From NCBI GenBank assembly GCA_035516035.1, contig DATJAS010000001.1, positions 1 through 16,712 of the forward strand: DNA of 16,712 nt, read 5' to 3'. The notes under the pieces were generated by a model that saw only the letters and a program-made list of their open reading frames with translations, made no database searches and had not been told where the DNA came from. Position numbers and translations under genes: made by a program. The DNA is from Fen-1273 sp035516035. Lineage in GTDB: Bacteria > Bacteroidota > Ignavibacteria > UBA10030 > UBA6906. This document shows positions 14,545 to 16,712 of this stretch, in pieces (position 1 is the stretch's first letter; every line of letters starts with the position of its first letter).

Positions 14545-16391
14545 TCCCCCTCCGACGGCGCCTGGCCGCAGGCGCGCTCTGTTCGGGTGCGATAGCCCTG
14601 GCCGTGTACCTCCGGACGGTGGCGCCGGGCCTCGATTTCATCGACAGCGGAGAGCTCTCCACCGTCGCCTGCACGCTCGGCATTGCCCACCCCACCGGCT
14701 ATCCCCTCTTCACGATGCTGGGGTGGATCTGCTCGCATCTTCCCGTTGCCGGGAGCGCCGTCGGGCGTCTCAACATCATGTCGGCCATTCTCTGTGCCCT
14801 GTCGGTCGCCGTCTTTGTCCTCCTCTTCCGCCGCGTGTGCATGTTGGCGCTGAAGAAATCTTCCGGCGAGTCTTCGTTCATACTCCCTGCCTGCACCGGG
14901 GCGCTCATGCTCGCCTTCTCGAGCACGTTCTGGTCGCAGGCCCTGGTGATCGAGGTGTACCCGCTCCACCTCCTCCTCGTCTCACTGGCGCTCCTGACAT
15001 TCTTCAGGGCGAACGAGCCTCTGCCCGGAGAGGAACGGGGGGGAAGTTCGTGGCTGATCTTCGCGTACGCGGTCGGTCTCTCGTTCACAAACCACATGAC
15101 CACGGTGCTCCTGGCACCGGGGCTCCTCTATCTCTATTTCTCCCGCCAGGGCTCGACGGAGGCGAGCTGGAAGCGGCTCCTCCGGATGTCGATCCCCTTT
15201 GCCGCCGCGCTCTCGCTCTATCTCTACCTGCCGCTCCGGGCATCGACGGGACCCCTGATGAGCTGGGGAAACGTCGTCACGCCCGAGCGGTTCCTGTGGC
15301 ACGTGACCGGCAAACAGTACCGCGTCTGGATGTTCTCTTCGATGGACGTGGTGGGAAGGCAGCTCTCCTACTTCGTCAACGATCTGCCGGGCGAGTTTAC
15401 TGTCGTCGGTCTCCTCCTTGCGGTCATCGGGGCCGTCGTCCTGGCGAGGGCACATCGACGGCTCGCCGCCGGCGTCGGGCTCCTGTTCCTGGGTTGTATC
15501 TTCTACGCGGCCAACTACGACATCCACGACATCGACTCCTACTTCCTCCTGGCGTACATCTGCGTTGCGATGGCGGTCGCCCTGGGCAGTGCGTGGCTCA
15601 CGGTGCGCCTCGGGCGGCTCTCCCCGGCGATCGGGAGGTGGGGAGGGGCGGCGCTCGTAGCGCTCTGTGCGATACCGCTCGCCGTCCATTACGGCGAGGT
15701 GGACGAATCGGCAAACTACCTCGTCGAAGACTACACCGCCAACATGTTCGCCTCGCTGAGGGAGAACGCGGTGGTGATTTCGTATCAGTGGGACTACTGG
15801 GTGTCGGCCTCCTACTACGCGCAGCTGGTGGAAGGCGTCCGCCCCGACGTCACGGTGATCGACAAGGAGCTTCTGCGCCGCTCCTGGTACCTGAAAGAAC
15901 TTGAACGGCGCCACCCGCGGCTGATCGAAGCCTCCCGTGCGGAAGTCAACGCGTTCCTGGCCGAGGTCTCCCTCTTCGAACATGACCTGCCGTACGACCC
16001 CGCGCGCATCGAGGCGAGGTACGCCGCCATGATCGGCTCGTTCATCCGCCGATCGCTTCCCGCTCACCCGGTGTACGTGACGGGGGAGATCGAGCCGTCG
16101 TACACGCAGGGTTTCTACCGGGTCCCTGAAGGGATGGCCTTCAGGCTCTCCACTGTGGCAGGGGACGTGCCGGCCCCTTTCCCTCCCATACGGTACAGGA
16201 GTTTTCCCCGGCGGGGCCGCCTTGAAGACCTTGTAAGGCGGTTTTACGCGGATGCCTGGCTCGCGAGGGGAGAGTACCTGCTGGGAGAGCTGCATGATCC
16301 CTCCGAAGCCCGAAAATGCGCAGAATTTGCTCGCCTTTATGACCCGGATTCGCAGCGCCTCCGCCGGCTCCTCTCCCTTGTTCCCCGTTAG
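14541..16391 (+). CDS. DUF2723 multi-pass membrane protein (GT117/TMEM260-like)
   Basis: From the ATG at 14541 this is a 616-residue membrane protein; the frame is open upstream to 14277, but that part overlaps glnE in another frame. The hallmark N-terminal segment VAPGLDFIDSGELSTVACTLGIAHPTGYPL follows the first transmembrane helix (shown here in pieces: DSGEL at 35-39, AHPTGYPL at 49-56); its acidic residues in the first outer loop resemble GT-C glycosyltransferases. About ten hydrophobic helices reach residue ~380, with the conserved FTNHMTTVLL. A C-terminal soluble domain has NYLVEDYTANMF, ISYQWDYWV and VEGVRPDV (430-437). The family is abundant in Bacteroidota and relatives and is linked to protein O-mannosylation through animal TMEM260; the bacterial substrate is unknown. 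It is coupled to glnE by a 4-nt overlap and followed by a terminator. Confidence 0.9.
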   Translation: MIPLRRRLAAGALCSGAIALAVYLRTVAPGLDFIDSGELSTVACTLGIAHPTGYPLFTMLGWICSHLPVAGSAVGRLNIMSAILCALSVAVFVLLFRRVCMLALKKSSGESSFILPACTGALMLAFSSTFWSQALVIEVYPLHLLLVSLALLTFFRANEPLPGEERGGSSWLIFAYAVGLSFTNHMTTVLLAPGLLYLYFSRQGSTEASWKRLLRMSIPFAAALSLYLYLPLRASTGPLMSWGNVVTPERFLWHVTGKQYRVWMFSSMDVVGRQLSYFVNDLPGEFTVVGLLLAVIGAVVLARAHRRLAAGVGLLFLGCIFYAANYDIHDIDSYFLLAYICVAMAVALGSAWLTVRLGRLSPAIGRWGGAALVALCAIPLAVHYGEVDESANYLVEDYTANMFASLRENAVVISYQWDYWVSASYYAQLVEGVRPDVTVIDKELLRRSWYLKELERRHPRLIEASRAEVNAFLAEVSLFEHDLPYDPARIEARYAAMIGSFIRRSLPAHPVYVTGEIEPSYTQGFYRVPEGMAFRLSTVAGDVPAPFPPIRYRSFPRRGRLEDLVRRFYADAWLARGEYLLGELHDPSEARKCAEFARLYDPDSQRLRRLLSLVPR

Positions 16392-16419
16392 GCTCCCCTC
16401 AACCAGTCCCCCCGATCCC

Positions 16420-16535
16420 GTCATTGCGAGCGTTTTCTGGCGAAGCGCGTCCTTTGCGTCCCGCCGAAGGCGGGAGCCGCTGTTCGGACCACGCCGCCTG
16501 CGGCGCCGCAGGCGCCGCTTTTTGGCGTTGCAATC
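16420..16535. repeat. REP-like palindromic element, copy 2 (extended)
   Basis: It begins with GTCATTGCGAGCG (16420-16432), identical to copy 1, and ends with GCAATCT (16529-16535 region). Between these are a perfect hairpin TCCCGCC-GAA-GGCGGGA (16459-16475), a 20-bp perfect palindrome centred at 16504/16505 (16495-16514) and the stem CGGCGCC-GCA-GGCGCCG (16501-16517), which differs from copy 1 only in the loop. Copy 1 spans 39 nt between the same ends and this one 116 nt, so this copy carries extra internal hairpins. Confidence 0.75.
16500..16523 (+). terminator. Rho-independent terminator of the glnE-DUF2723 unit
   Basis: A perfect 8-bp stem GCGGCGCC (16500-16507) and GGCGCCGC (16511-16518) with loop GCA is followed at once by TTTTT (16519-16523). 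It lies 109 nt after the DUF2723 stop and within the REP-like element, which therefore seems to double as the terminator. Confidence 0.6.
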
Positions 16536-16546
16536 TCCCCGGAGTA

Positions 16547-16574
16547 TTGACTCTGAACTCCAATTTGTTATATT
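16547..16574 (+). promoter_or_regulatory. Candidate promoter of the tRNA-Thr gene
   Basis: TTGACT (16547-16552), a 16-nt spacer and TATATT (16569-16574) lie in the AT-rich stretch after the terminator; the extended reading is TTG-N19-TATATTTA. The expected start near 16581 gives a leader of about 85 nt before the tRNA, in which I see no other gene or clear structure. Confidence 0.55.
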
Positions 16575-16667
16575 TATATGCTCAGCTCTCAAAGGCTAAC
16601 CCCTTGCAGGCTCTATGATTACCCTCCGCCATGTCTGAGAGGTGAGGGGTGGCGCATGGTTGTGCCT

Positions 16668-16712
16668 GCTGGCGTAGCTCAATCGGTAGAGCAGCTGATT
16701 TGTAATCAGCAG
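16668..16712 (+). tRNA. tRNA-Thr (anticodon TGT), 5' part, cut by the window edge
   Basis: The 5' acceptor strand GCTGGCG (16668-16674) is followed by TA, the D-arm GCTC-AATCGGTA-GAGC, and an anticodon arm with stem GCTGA/TCAGC and loop TTTGTAA, giving anticodon TGT. The variable loop, T-arm and 3' acceptor strand lie beyond the window. It is probably the first gene of a tRNA unit transcribed from the promoter at 16547-16574. Confidence 0.95.

Noticed and set aside
14982..16592. 536-codon minus-strand open frame opposite DUF2723
   Set aside because: It is antisense to a clear DUF2723 protein, has charged low-complexity content and no recognisable start context.
1..16712. Insertion sequence, prophage or integrase genes
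   Set aside because: No transposase, integrase or phage protein could be recognised on either strand; the only repeats are the two REP-like elements.

Overview
The window is bacterial, high in GC and tightly packed. It holds one long minus-strand gene cluster (12 genes, read from about 11490 down to position 1 and off the left edge) and, diverging from it, a short plus-strand unit (glnE plus a DUF2723 membrane protein). A REP-like element, a terminator, a promoter and the 5' part of a tRNA-Thr(TGT) follow. The DUF2723 and DUF1573 families, a TTG-N19/20-TAtnTTT promoter pattern and weak Shine-Dalgarno sites at several starts suggest a high-GC member or relative of the FCB group (Bacteroidota, Ignavibacteriota, Gemmatimonadota and similar lineages). 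This placement is an inference with low to moderate confidence.

Minus-strand cluster, in order of transcription: an EthD-family protein (11490-11191); a MenB/BadI-like crotonase (11157-10300); a large Asp-box beta-propeller lipoprotein (10296-8356); a PaaF-like enoyl-CoA hydratase (8317-7544); a PaaG-like epoxide isomerase (7559-6747); a REP-like hairpin cluster and a candidate internal promoter; a PaaA-like diiron oxygenase with all six iron ligands (6589-5744); an intact single-domain 3-hydroxyacyl-CoA dehydrogenase (5736-4906); a second dehydrogenase homologue that has lost its NAD loop and catalytic His and Asn (4913-4146); a DUF1573 exported protein (4146-3448); a PaaJ/PcaF-type 3-oxoadipyl-CoA thiolase (3434-2220); a SnoaL/NTF2-like protein (2211-1810); and an RND efflux adaptor and pump (1803-685, and 669 to the left edge). 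Most junctions overlap or are under 40 nt.

Together this looks like a phenylacetate-style aerobic aryl-CoA pathway: CoA-thioester epoxidation, isomerisation, hydration, oxidation and thiolysis. No PaaB, PaaC, PaaD, PaaE, PaaK or PaaZ homologue is visible. A MenB/BadI-like crotonase could be the ring-opening enzyme, and a pseudo-dehydrogenase, two envelope proteins and an efflux pump are built into the same transcription unit. This non-canonical composition is the best candidate for a new system here.

The plus-strand unit has full-length glutamine-synthetase adenylyltransferase/adenylyl-removase (11611-14544), coupled by an ATGA overlap to a DUF2723 (GT117/TMEM260-like) multi-pass membrane protein (14541-16391). 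A GC hairpin with a T tract inside a REP-like element probably ends this unit.
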